Shown here piece after piece: positions 1-5,464 of a stretch of 6,961 bases of DNA; positions within the stretch are counted from its first letter, which is position 1, and every line of letters starts with the position of its first letter. The DNA lies in contig JABZYY010000059.1 of assembly GCA_015264885.1 (NCBI GenBank), positions 274 to 7,234 of the forward strand, written 5' to 3'. Under the pieces are notes generated by a model that was not told the DNA's origin, ran no database searches, and was given only the letters and a program-made list of their open reading frames with translations. Source of the DNA: Streptococcus sp. (GTDB taxonomy: Bacteria > Bacillota > Bacilli > Lactobacillales > Aerococcaceae). The translations under genes were made by a program, and so were the position numbers.

Positions 1-1
1 T

Positions 2-30
2 TTGACAATCGATAGTTCATTTCCTATGAT
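2..30 (+). promoter_or_regulatory. Sigma-A promoter of the lipoprotein pair
   Basis: A perfect -35 box TTGACA (2-7) and a near-consensus -10 box TATGAT (25-30) are separated by exactly 17 bp. Transcription should start near position 37, giving a leader of about 24 nt that contains only the AAGGAG ribosome binding site (48-53), 7 nt before the ATG at 61. This is the closest match to housekeeping consensus in the window, so strong, possibly constitutive expression is expected. Any operator further upstream lies outside the window. Confidence 0.85.
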
Positions 31-60
31 AAAGGCAAGTCAGATTTAAGGAGTATTTGA

Positions 61-537
61 ATGAAGAAAATCTTGAAACTATCCATTCTATTATTGGGGA
101 CCTTATTTGTTTTACTAGGTTGTAGCCAAGAAACAAAAAGTGAATTTGTTTTACAGGAGACTGCTAGTAAGACGAAATTAACCTATGTATATGATAAAGA
201 GAAAGATTCAGTTTCTAAACTAACGATGGAAATCATTTACGATATCACCAAAGATGAACGGTACACAGAAGCCGTTCGTAGTCAGCGAGACGAGATTGTA
301 TCGGAGATGGAAGGAATTGAAGGTGTTACATACACTAAAAAGGACGATAATAACTACATTACGCTAACGATTGAAGTCGACGTTAATAAATTTAAGTTCG
401 ATGATGCGACAAGTCGCAAGAAGGCACCAACACTCTATAACACCGTTAATGCAGCGTTGAAAAGAAAGGATAATATGGTTAGCTACCAATTATCTAAAGA
501 CGCTATTCTAGAATACGAGTTTAAAGAAGTGAAATAA
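61..537 (+). CDS. DUF1307/YehR-like lipoprotein (first copy)
   Basis: This encodes a 158-residue predicted lipoprotein. Residues 1-20 form a signal peptide (Lys2 and Lys3, then a hydrophobic core) ending in a lipobox LLGC with the lipidated Cys21, so the mature protein should be anchored on the outer face of the membrane. The mature part is charged and soluble. Its pattern (YVYDKEKDSVSKL near 43-55, a GIEGVTY segment near 85-91, then a TLTIEVDVNKFKFDD stretch near 101-115) resembles the DUF1307/YehR lipoprotein family, whose function is unknown to me. The start is fixed by AAGGAG at 48-53 and by the signal peptide beginning at this Met. The next gene is a tandem paralog 14 bp downstream in the same operon. 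The lipoprotein call is firm; the family call is from memory of the pattern. Confidence 0.82.
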   Translation: MKKILKLSILLLGTLFVLLGCSQETKSEFVLQETASKTKLTYVYDKEKDSVSKLTMEIIYDITKDERYTEAVRSQRDEIVSEMEGIEGVTYTKKDDNNYITLTIEVDVNKFKFDDATSRKKAPTLYNTVNAALKRKDNMVSYQLSKDAILEYEFKEVK

Positions 538-551
538 AGGGGAATTTTCTA

Positions 552-1037
552 ATGAAGAAAATCTTGAAATTATCCATTGTACTATTGGGTGCGTTATTTG
601 TATTACTAGGATGCCGTTCAGAAAGTAAATCAGTCTTTGTTTTACAAACAGATACTTCGAAAGTTACTTATACCTATGTATATGACAAAGGAAATGACAC
701 AGTTATATCTCTAACAACCGATGTAGTATTACGTTTATCAGGGGTTCAGGAATTTGCAACAGAAACACGTCAAAAAAGAGATGAACTCGTGAATCAAATG
801 AAAGATATTGAGGGCGTAAAAGTCACTTCGTCAGATGGTGAAAATGCAATAGGTTTCACTATTGAAATAGATGTGAAAAAGTTCAAATTGGATGACGCAG
901 AAAGTCGTGAAAAAGCGCCAAGTTTGTATCAAACAATGGATACCGCACTGATTAAGAAAGATGATAAAGTCAGCTTTTCAGCGTCTAAAGAAAGCATTGA
1001 ACGACTTGGACTTGAAGAGCAAAAAGAAGAGAAATAA
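552..1037 (+). CDS. DUF1307/YehR-like lipoprotein (second, tandem copy)
   Basis: This 161-residue predicted lipoprotein is a paralog of the gene just upstream. Its first 21 residues match that copy at all but two positions (L10 to V, T14 to A), including the LLGC lipobox with Cys21. The mature parts are clearly homologous but diverged: both keep FVLQ, TYVYDK, QRDE or KRDE, IEGV, a TIE-DV-KFK-DDA-SR stretch, and KAP-LY. The C-terminus is longer and ends in a charged EEQKEEK tail. Its own ribosome binding site (AAAGGGG, 536-542) overlaps the upstream stop codon, and no promoter or terminator separates the genes, so they are co-transcribed. The hairpin at 1047-1081 ends the unit. The function is unknown; a membrane-anchored extracytoplasmic role is all the sequence supports. 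Confidence 0.82.
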   Translation: MKKILKLSIVLLGALFVLLGCRSESKSVFVLQTDTSKVTYTYVYDKGNDTVISLTTDVVLRLSGVQEFATETRQKRDELVNQMKDIEGVKVTSSDGENAIGFTIEIDVKKFKLDDAESREKAPSLYQTMDTALIKKDDKVSFSASKESIERLGLEEQKEEK

Positions 1038-1046
1038 ATATAGAAG

Positions 1047-1081
1047 AACTTGGATGATGATAAACGTCATCCAAGTTTTTT
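1047..1081 (+). terminator. Intrinsic terminator of the lipoprotein operon
   Basis: An 11-bp perfect stem, AACTTGGATGA (1047-1057) with TCATCCAAGTT (1067-1077), can be extended by a U-G and a G-C pair to leave a 5-nt loop (1060-1064). It is followed by a run of six T (1076-1081). It sits 9 bp after the stop codon of the second lipoprotein gene and separates that unit from the riboflavin unit. Confidence 0.93.
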
Positions 1082-1123
1082 AGTGGAGAAACAGCATAAA
1101 ATCACCTTTTTGAGGCAGAGAGA

Positions 1124-1152
1124 TTGCCTAACGGACAGTGAGGTGCTACAAT
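1124..1152 (+). promoter_or_regulatory. Promoter of the FMN riboswitch/ribU unit
   Basis: The -10 box TACAAT (1147-1152) is preceded by TGC (1144-1146), an extended -10 motif. A -35-like TTGCCT (1124-1129, four of six consensus positions) lies at a 17-bp spacing. The predicted start near 1159 falls just upstream of the riboswitch P1 helix at 1167, which is where a riboswitch promoter should be. Confidence 0.75.
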
Positions 1153-1166
1153 ACAAACATAAATAA

Positions 1167-1275
1167 CATTTTCGGGGCAAGGTGAAATTCCTGACCGGTG
1201 GTATAGTCCACGAGCCGATTGGCATGATCTGGTGCAATTCCAGAACCGATAGTATAGTCTAGATGTGAGAAAATG
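1167..1275 (+). ncRNA. FMN riboswitch (RFN element) aptamer
   Basis: This leader aptamer binds flavin mononucleotide and controls riboflavin genes. The P1 helix is a perfect 7-bp pairing of CATTTTC (1167-1173) with GAAAATG (1269-1275). Between the arms are the highly conserved RFN blocks in their usual order: CGGGGCAAGGTGAAATTCC (1173-1191), GACCGGTGGTATAGTCC (from 1193), ACGAGCC, then the second half with GGTGCAATTCC and AACCGATAGTATAGTCT, ending in a GATG(T)GAGA-type block before P1 closes. All the conserved blocks appear intact. It precedes a riboflavin transporter gene and is followed by an intrinsic terminator (1303-1339), so FMN should reduce transcription into ribU. Confidence 0.97.
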
Positions 1276-1302
1276 GCACTATTTCAACAAGTCTATTTGA
1301 CG

Positions 1303-1339
1303 AGCAGTATTGAAAGGTCCATTTCAATGCTGCTTTTTT
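1303..1339 (+). terminator. Riboswitch-controlled intrinsic terminator
   Basis: The stem pairs AGCAGTATTGAAA (1303-1315) with TTTCAATGCTGCT (1322-1334) around a 6-nt loop; one T-G wobble is the only irregular pair. Six T (1334-1339) follow. It lies 27 nt beyond the FMN aptamer and 41 nt before the ribU Shine-Dalgarno sequence, so it is best read as the expression platform: FMN-bound leader terminates, free leader reads through. A candidate antiterminating pairing is TTTCAA (1282-1287) with TTGAAA (1310-1315), which would destroy the upper terminator stem; this is inference. Confidence 0.88.
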
Positions 1340-1363
1340 CTTTGAAACTGAGAAACAGTGCAA

Positions 1364-1386
1364 TTTCCTTCGCCCTATGAAGGAGG
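1364..1386 (+). promoter_or_regulatory. Possible Shine-Dalgarno-sequestering hairpin and RBS of ribU
   Basis: The ribosome binding site AAGGAGG (1380-1386) lies 7 nt before the ATG at 1394 and decides that start. Six bases upstream of it, TCCTTC (1366-1371), are perfectly complementary to GAAGGA (1379-1384), and two U-G pairs (1364-1365 with 1385-1386) could extend the helix, leaving a 7-nt loop. The helix would cover almost the whole Shine-Dalgarno sequence. The pairing is seen directly; a regulatory effect on translation is inference. Confidence 0.55.
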
Positions 1387-1393
1387 ACGTACC

Positions 1394-2011
1394 ATGAGTA
1401 CAAATGTAAGAAAGTCGAACAGAACATCGGCTAAAAAAATTGTTCTAGTAGGAGTATTTGGTGCGATTAGTACAGTGTTAATGCTGTTGTCATTCAACGT
1501 ACCGTTTATTCCAACATTCGTGAAGCTCGACTTCTCGGATTTACCAGTATTGCTGGGTGGATATCTTCTAGGACCATTGCACGGAAGCTTGATTGCGCTC
1601 ATCAAAGTGTTGCTCAACTTCTTCTATAATGGGTCAATGACCTTTGGAATCGGAGAGGCAGTGAACTTAATCGGTAGCTTAAGCTTTATGTTACCAGCAG
1701 TTCTTTACTATCAACGCCGCCGTAATTTTAAATCAGCGGTGATTAGCTTAGTCATCGGTACGATTTCAGCGACAGCGGTGTTACTGCTAGCGAACTATTT
1801 CGTGATGTTCCCACTTTACGCAACAGCGATGAACTTCCCAATGGAAAAAATCGTGGCTGCAGCACATGCATTAAACCCATTTGTAACAGACTTAGGGTCA
1901 TTAATGGCATTTGCATTGCTTCCATTTAATATCGTGAAGTTTGGCCTAAATAGCGTACTTGCGATGTTAATGTACAAACGTTTAGCACAAACCTTAAAAT
2001 TAGAACATTAA
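1394..2011 (+). CDS. ribU: Riboflavin ECF transporter substrate-binding protein RibU
   Basis: RibU is the membrane S component that captures riboflavin and passes it inward together with the shared ECF module (EcfA, EcfA', EcfT), none of which is encoded here. The protein has 205 residues, normal for the family, with about six hydrophobic segments. Recognisable family features are KLDFSDLP (44-51) followed by a GGYLLGPLHG stretch (55-64), ANYFVMFPLY (133-142), and the C-terminal LPFNIVKFGLNS segment (176-187) before a basic tail. Small residues in the first helix (G20, G23, A24) could pack against EcfT. The ATG at 1394 is chosen over an in-frame GTG at 1358 because AAGGAGG lies 7 nt upstream of it and inside the longer reading. 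The FMN riboswitch just upstream independently supports the flavin substrate. Confidence 0.95.
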   Translation: MSTNVRKSNRTSAKKIVLVGVFGAISTVLMLLSFNVPFIPTFVKLDFSDLPVLLGGYLLGPLHGSLIALIKVLLNFFYNGSMTFGIGEAVNLIGSLSFMLPAVLYYQRRRNFKSAVISLVIGTISATAVLLLANYFVMFPLYATAMNFPMEKIVAAAHALNPFVTDLGSLMAFALLPFNIVKFGLNSVLAMLMYKRLAQTLKLEH

Positions 2012-2016
2012 TCTAG

Positions 2017-2045
2017 AGTCGGGCTTCGTGTCCGGCTTTTTGTTT
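2017..2045 (+). terminator. Intrinsic terminator after ribU
   Basis: The GC-rich stem AGTCGGGC (2017-2024) pairs with GTCCGGCT (2030-2037) through 8 bp, including two G-T wobbles, around a short TTCGT loop. It is followed by TTTTTGTTT (2037-2045). It begins 5 bp after the ribU stop codon, so ribU is probably a single-gene transcript. Confidence 0.88.
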
Positions 2046-2069
2046 AGAGGAAAATTTCTTCTATATAAT
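2040..2069 (+). promoter_or_regulatory. Likely promoter of the permease/chorismate mutase operon
   Basis: A perfect TATAAT (2064-2069) stands in the AT-rich gap after the ribU terminator. The best -35 candidate is the weak TTGTTT (2040-2045), which overlaps the terminator U-tract at an 18-bp spacing. The start would fall near 2076, leaving a leader of nearly 90 nt. The -10 box is convincing and the -35 box is not, so an activator or a different start is possible. Nothing coding is seen between 2046 and 2163. Confidence 0.5.
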
Positions 2070-2163
2070 AGTAGAAAACTGCTCAAAAATTTCCAGAAAC
2101 TCTTTATTTCCAATAGCAATCTATGAAAAAATGAGGTAGGATAGATAAGAATGAGGTGAACCA

Positions 2164-3636
2164 ATGAAAGGAAAAACATGGACTAAGTTGCAACAGTTCA
2201 TCGTTGCACTGAGCGCCGTTCTCATGGGAATGAGCGGTTATTTAACCATTACACAAGGAACATTCTTTGGACTAGCGGCACCGACCGTTTCCATTCTATC
2301 CATCTTCTTTAGCAGCCTTCTACTTTGGCTCTTTGTCGCAACAGACTGGCCAAGTGTTCTCTGCTATGTGATGTTAGGCATCGGGATGCTTCCTGGAGTG
2401 AATTACTCACAGATTTTCAGTCTGTCGTTTGGGAACACAACCTTTGTCTTCCTATTGTTTACATTCTTAATGACTTACGCTTTGGAACAAACGCCCGCAC
2501 TGAGACGTTTCGTCGCGCGTGCGCTCGGCAGCTCCTTTGCAGGGAAGTCTCCATGGCATTTTATCGGGGCCTTTTATGCCAGCGTTCTTGCTATTAGTCT
2601 CTTTATTTCGCCGACGATTCTCTTTATGATTGTCTTCCCGATTTACGAGGAAATCATGGCCGTTCTTGGGTTGAAAAAAGGGGATAGAGAAGCTTCAGTA
2701 CTCCTTATCGCACTTTTTGCCACGGTGGCAATCGGTACTGCGATGACGCCAATCAATCACGTCTTCTCTGTGACCGCCATGGCGCTTTATAAGAGTGCAA
2801 CAGGAATCGCGATTTCCAACGCGCAATATATGATGATTGGAATTCCAGCCGGGCTCGTGCTCTTTATCGCGATGGGAGTTGTTCTTAGAACGATTTGGAG
2901 AGTGGATTTGTCAACTGTAGAAATGAAACCACTCGAATCGCTTGAAGCACTTCCTGCCAAATCAAAGCGCGAAACTGCAACAGTGCTGATTTTCATGGGA
3001 GTCGTTTTATTATGGGTACTTCCAGAACTCGTAGGAGGATTCTTACCGGACGTTGCGGCCTTCCTAAAAACAGCAGGGATGGCATTCCCACCGATGATTG
3101 GAGTTATCCTGATGGCGATTCTGTCATTTGATGGAAAACCACTCTTATCGATTCAAGAAGGACTGCAAAAGGGTGTGTACTGGCCAAGTATGTTCTTGGT
3201 AGGAGCGACTCTAAGCATGGGAACTCTTGTCACAAAACCGGAATTAGGAGTCATCGGACTTCTTGAAAGTTCACTCGTACCTGTATTTGCGACATTAGCT
3301 CCAATTCTTGTCGTAATTATCTTCGTCCTTTGGGCAGGATTACAAACGAATGTCTCTTCAAACTTAGTAACCGTATCGGTCGTCACAACCGTATTAACGA
3401 CTGTCTATGCGACAGGTTCAGTCGACGTCCAAGCTGGAACCATTGCCTGCTTGATTGGATTCATGGCGAGCCTTGCCTTCATGACACCACCAAGCATGCC
3501 GTATGTAGCGATTTCGGTCGGTTCTGGTTGGACGAATGCAAAAGATGCCTTCGTATACGGAGGAGGCCTATTCTTACTCAGTGCCGCTAGTGCGATTATT
3601 GTAGGCTACCCATTAGGCGTCTTCTTTGGAATTTAA
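2164..3636 (+). CDS. SLC13/DASS-like anion permease
   Basis: This 490-residue polytopic membrane protein has at least 11 hydrophobic segments and resembles the divalent anion:sodium symporter (SLC13/DASS, CitT-like) group. Those proteins have two inverted repeats, each with an SNT-like motif and a re-entrant hairpin. Here the candidates are FGNTT (89-93) followed by a hydrophobic segment and ALEQTPALRRFVARALG (106-122), and in the second half TNVSSN (395-400). Proline-rich hairpin tips are TAMTPINHV (192-200) and MTPPSMPYVAISVGSGW (440-456). A hydrophilic loop (about 247-271) divides the halves. The substrate cannot be read from the sequence; di- or tricarboxylates or other organic anions are typical of the family. 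GAGGTG (2153-2158) lies 5 nt before the ATG. A chorismate mutase gene follows after 16 bp, suggesting an operon. Confidence 0.78.
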   Translation: MKGKTWTKLQQFIVALSAVLMGMSGYLTITQGTFFGLAAPTVSILSIFFSSLLLWLFVATDWPSVLCYVMLGIGMLPGVNYSQIFSLSFGNTTFVFLLFTFLMTYALEQTPALRRFVARALGSSFAGKSPWHFIGAFYASVLAISLFISPTILFMIVFPIYEEIMAVLGLKKGDREASVLLIALFATVAIGTAMTPINHVFSVTAMALYKSATGIAISNAQYMMIGIPAGLVLFIAMGVVLRTIWRVDLSTVEMKPLESLEALPAKSKRETATVLIFMGVVLLWVLPELVGGFLPDVAAFLKTAGMAFPPMIGVILMAILSFDGKPLLSIQEGLQKGVYWPSMFLVGATLSMGTLVTKPELGVIGLLESSLVPVFATLAPILVVIIFVLWAGLQTNVSSNLVTVSVVTTVLTTVYATGSVDVQAGTIACLIGFMASLAFMTPPSMPYVAISVGSGWTNAKDAFVYGGGLFLLSAASAIIVGYPLGVFFGI

Positions 3637-3639
3637 ATG

Positions 3640-3645
3640 AGGAGG
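3640..3645 (+). promoter_or_regulatory. RBS that fixes the TTG start of chorismate mutase
   Basis: AGGAGG (3640-3645) lies 7 nt before the TTG at 3653. No in-frame ATG exists near the start of the conserved domain; the next Met codon, residue 24, would remove the first helix and catalytic Arg6. An out-of-frame ATG at 3637 encodes only a 14-residue peptide. The TTG start is therefore well supported. Confidence 0.85.
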
Positions 3646-3652
3646 AAATCTC

Positions 3653-3919
3653 TTGTTAGAAAAACAACGTGCAGAAATTGATGCCATCGACCGCGAGATT
3701 GTAGCGCTCTTTGAACGCCGCATGCAAGTCGTTGTCGATGTCGCTCGTATTAAAAAAGAAAATGGCATTGCGATTTTAGATGCGAATCGCGAAAAAGAAG
3801 TGATTGCCAAAGTGCAGTCGTACTTGAAAGATGCCACTTTAAAAGAAGAGTTGGCAGAAGCGTACGAGACTTTGATGAAAGTCTCAAAGGACTATCAGAA
3901 AAAAAGAATGAATCATTAA
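3653..3919 (+). CDS. Monofunctional chorismate mutase, AroQ type
   Basis: Chorismate mutase converts chorismate to prephenate, the committed step to phenylalanine and tyrosine, in the cytoplasm. The 88-residue protein is a typical stand-alone AroQ-fold (three-helix, domain-swapped dimer) enzyme. By alignment with the mutase domain of E. coli PheA, the active-site residues all appear present: Arg6 (R11), Arg22 (R28), Lys34 (K39), Asp43 (D48), Arg46 (R51), Glu47 (E52), Ser78 (S84) and Gln82 (Q88). No dehydratase, dehydrogenase or DAHP synthase domain is fused. Translation begins at TTG, which may lower its level relative to the permease. The gene follows that permease by 16 bp without a promoter and ends before a strong terminator, so the two are probably co-transcribed. 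No other aromatic pathway gene is in the window. Confidence 0.93.
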   Translation: MLEKQRAEIDAIDREIVALFERRMQVVVDVARIKKENGIAILDANREKEVIAKVQSYLKDATLKEELAEAYETLMKVSKDYQKKRMNH

Positions 3920-3925
3920 TAGAAC

Positions 3926-3994
3926 AAATCTCTTAGATATCTCTGGATTACTGTAAATCCTTGTGAGAAGGTAATCCTATCTAAGAGATTTTTT
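3926..3994 (+). terminator. Long interrupted hairpin terminator after chorismate mutase
   Basis: A perfect 14-bp outer stem pairs AAATCTCTTAGATA (3926-3939) with TATCTAAGAGATTT (3978-3991), followed by T up to 3994 (six T, 3989-3994). A 5-nt bulge on the 5' side (3940-3944) leads into a second 7-bp helix, GGATTAC (3945-3951) with GTAATCC (3971-3977), with a 19-nt loop. Within the loop AATCC (3956-3960) can compete for the same GGATT (3945-3949). It starts 6 bp after the stop codon. Termination is the natural role; the length and the alternative pairings are unusual. Confidence 0.87.
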
Positions 3995-4061
3995 GTATTG
4001 TGATTATATTAAAAGGCAATCCTGTTCTTTCAAGAAAAAGGTGTAATTGAAAAGAGAAGAG

Positions 4062-4070
4062 TGCTAGAAT
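4062..4070 (+). promoter_or_regulatory. Likely extended -10 promoter of the fucosidase gene
   Basis: TGCTAGAAT (4062-4070) is a TG-extended -10 box (TAGAAT at 4065-4070), which can act without a good -35; the hexamer 17 bp upstream, TGTAAT (4042-4047), is poor. The start would be near 4077, about 34 nt before the ATG at 4111. The strong terminator at 3926-3994 makes a local promoter necessary. The rest of the 3995-4110 gap shows nothing else I can name. Confidence 0.55.
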
Positions 4071-4110
4071 AACATTAGTTGAATGTATTGATGTAAAGGA
4101 GTGGAGGGAA

Positions 4111-5433
4111 ATGGAGAATTCCTTAGAAATCATTTTACAAAGGACTGAATGGTTTAGACAAGCTCGATTTGGGATGTTTATTCATTTTGGTCTTTATGCG
4201 ATTCCTGGAAGGGGAGAATGGATTCGCAGTAATGAAAAGATGACAATTGAAGACTATCAACCTTATTTTGACGCATTTAATCCAAGTGAATTCGATGCCA
4301 AAGTATGGGCAAAGGCTGCTAAAGAAGCGGGAATGAAGTATGTCGTATTGACGGCTAAACATCACGACGGATTTTGTTTATTTGATTCCGAGTATACAGA
4401 TTATAAAATTACCAATACACCCTTTGGAAGAGATTTGGTTCGGGAATTTGTAGAGGCAGTAAGGGCTGAAGGGCTTCGAGTCGGACTATATTTTAGTCTG
4501 CTGGACTGGTATCATCCAGATTATCCGAAGTACTCAGATCGACATCATCCTATGAGAGGAAATGAAACTTTTAAAGGCGAAGCGATTGATTTCGAGCGTT
4601 ACTTGGACTTCATGCACCACCAAGTGGAAGAAATTGTCACCAAATACGGAAAGCTCGACATCCTTTGGTTTGATTTTTCATATGCAGAGATGTTTGGTGA
4701 AAAATGGAAAGCGAGTGAACTAATTGATCTTGTTCGAAAGCATCAACCAGACGTTGTCGTTGATAACCGATTAGAGACTTCCGGGGAAGGGTTTGGAAGT
4801 ATTGCAACAGAAGAGATTCATTCTTATTCTGGAGACTTTGTTAGTCCAGAACAAATCGTGCCACATGAAGGGATTCGGAATTATAAGGGAGAGTTATTAC
4901 CTTGGGAATTGTGTCTTACAATGAATAATCACTGGGCCTATAACCCAAGTGACAAACTCTATAAGAGCCCTAAAGTACTCATTCGTAAACTGGTGGAATG
5001 TGTTAGTAAGGGTGGAAATATGATTTTAAATGTTGGCCCAACTGCTAAGGGGAGCTTTCCACAAGAGAGCATTGAGATTTTACACGGCATTGGAGAATGG
5101 ATGAAGAAAAATGGCGAATCAATCTATCGTGGGGGATTTGTGAATTTACCAAAACCAGAATGGGGCTATTATACTAAGGATGGTAAAAATCTTTACGCTC
5201 ATGTATTTGAACAACCTATTGGTCCGATTGCGTTAACAGGAATCGATAAAGAGCAGATTGAACGGTTGAGTTTTGTCCATGATGGTAGCGAAGTAAGAAT
5301 TTCTAACAGTTGGACTACTTTAGCTTTTCAAGACATTTGTTTTGCACAATATGGAGAAATTGGGGCTTACACCTATCCATTGCCAGATGAGGTGGACAGT
5401 GTTATCAAAATCGAATTAAAAGAAGAAATCTGA
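4111..5433 (+). CDS. Cytoplasmic alpha-L-fucosidase, glycoside hydrolase family 29
   Basis: GH29 enzymes hydrolyse alpha-linked L-fucose with retention of configuration. The 440-residue protein starts directly in the (beta/alpha)8 barrel: the WFRQARFGMFIHFGLYA block (14-30), VLTAKHHDGFCLFDS (79-93) with the conserved His84/His85, then LYFSLLDWYHPDY (126-138). ILWFDFSY (184-191) carries the expected nucleophile Asp188. The acid/base is less certain; Glu247 in GDFVSPEQ (241-248) is a candidate. NMILNVGPTAKG (303-314) is a typical family block, and residues from about 345 form the C-terminal beta domain. There is no signal peptide, so the substrate must be small and imported. AAGGAG (4096-4101) sits 9 nt before the ATG. 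No transporter or fucose-catabolism gene is adjacent. Fucose is the family's main substrate, but the linkage preference cannot be told from the sequence. Confidence 0.92.
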   Translation: MENSLEIILQRTEWFRQARFGMFIHFGLYAIPGRGEWIRSNEKMTIEDYQPYFDAFNPSEFDAKVWAKAAKEAGMKYVVLTAKHHDGFCLFDSEYTDYKITNTPFGRDLVREFVEAVRAEGLRVGLYFSLLDWYHPDYPKYSDRHHPMRGNETFKGEAIDFERYLDFMHHQVEEIVTKYGKLDILWFDFSYAEMFGEKWKASELIDLVRKHQPDVVVDNRLETSGEGFGSIATEEIHSYSGDFVSPEQIVPHEGIRNYKGELLPWELCLTMNNHWAYNPSDKLYKSPKVLIRKLVECVSKGGNMILNVGPTAKGSFPQESIEILHGIGEWMKKNGESIYRGGFVNLPKPEWGYYTKDGKNLYAHVFEQPIGPIALTGIDKEQIERLSFVHDGSEVRISNSWTTLAFQDICFAQYGEIGAYTYPLPDEVDSVIKIELKEEI

Positions 5434-5442
5434 TGGTATAAT
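5434..5442 (+). promoter_or_regulatory. Extended -10 promoter of the helicase gene
   Basis: TGGTATAAT (5434-5442) is a full-consensus extended -10 box that begins at the base after the fucosidase stop codon. No good -35 is present 17 bp upstream (AATTAA, 5414-5419). The start would be near 5449, giving a leader of only about 16 nt with the ribosome binding site AAGGAGG (5452-5458), 6 nt before the ATG at 5465. No terminator separates the two genes, so read-through from the fucosidase is also possible. Confidence 0.65.
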
Positions 5443-5464
5443 GAATGAGCAAAGGAGGGGTTAC

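Noticed and set aside
1103..1145. CACCT (1103-1107) and AGGTG (1141-1145) enclosing GGCA/TGCC, a dyad around the ribU -35 region
   Set aside because: The arms are short and widely separated, and lie upstream of the predicted transcript start, so they cannot fold as RNA; no known operator is matched.
1358..1393. N-terminal extension of RibU from an in-frame GTG
   Set aside because: The extension would place the AAGGAGG ribosome binding site inside the coding sequence and adds residues with no family match; the ATG at 1394 is ideally spaced.
2049..2094. Imperfect inverted repeat GGAAAATTT / AAATTTCC around the TATAAT of the permease operon
   Set aside because: The arms are AT-rich, imperfect and separated by about 30 bp; chance occurrence in such DNA is likely, so I do not call an operator.
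2325..3590. Several short open frames in other frames and on the minus strand within the permease gene
   Set aside because: All overlap one continuous 490-codon membrane protein frame with a ribosome binding site; none shows a motif or translation signal.
3637..3681. Short ATG-initiated frame overlapping the chorismate mutase start
   Set aside because: It encodes 14 residues before a stop and has no ribosome binding site of its own; the AGGAGG is downstream of its ATG.
4005..4010. TATATT as a possible -10 for the fucosidase
   Set aside because: There is no -35 at a suitable distance and no TG extension; it lies just after the terminator, and TGCTAGAAT at 4062-4070 is a better candidate.
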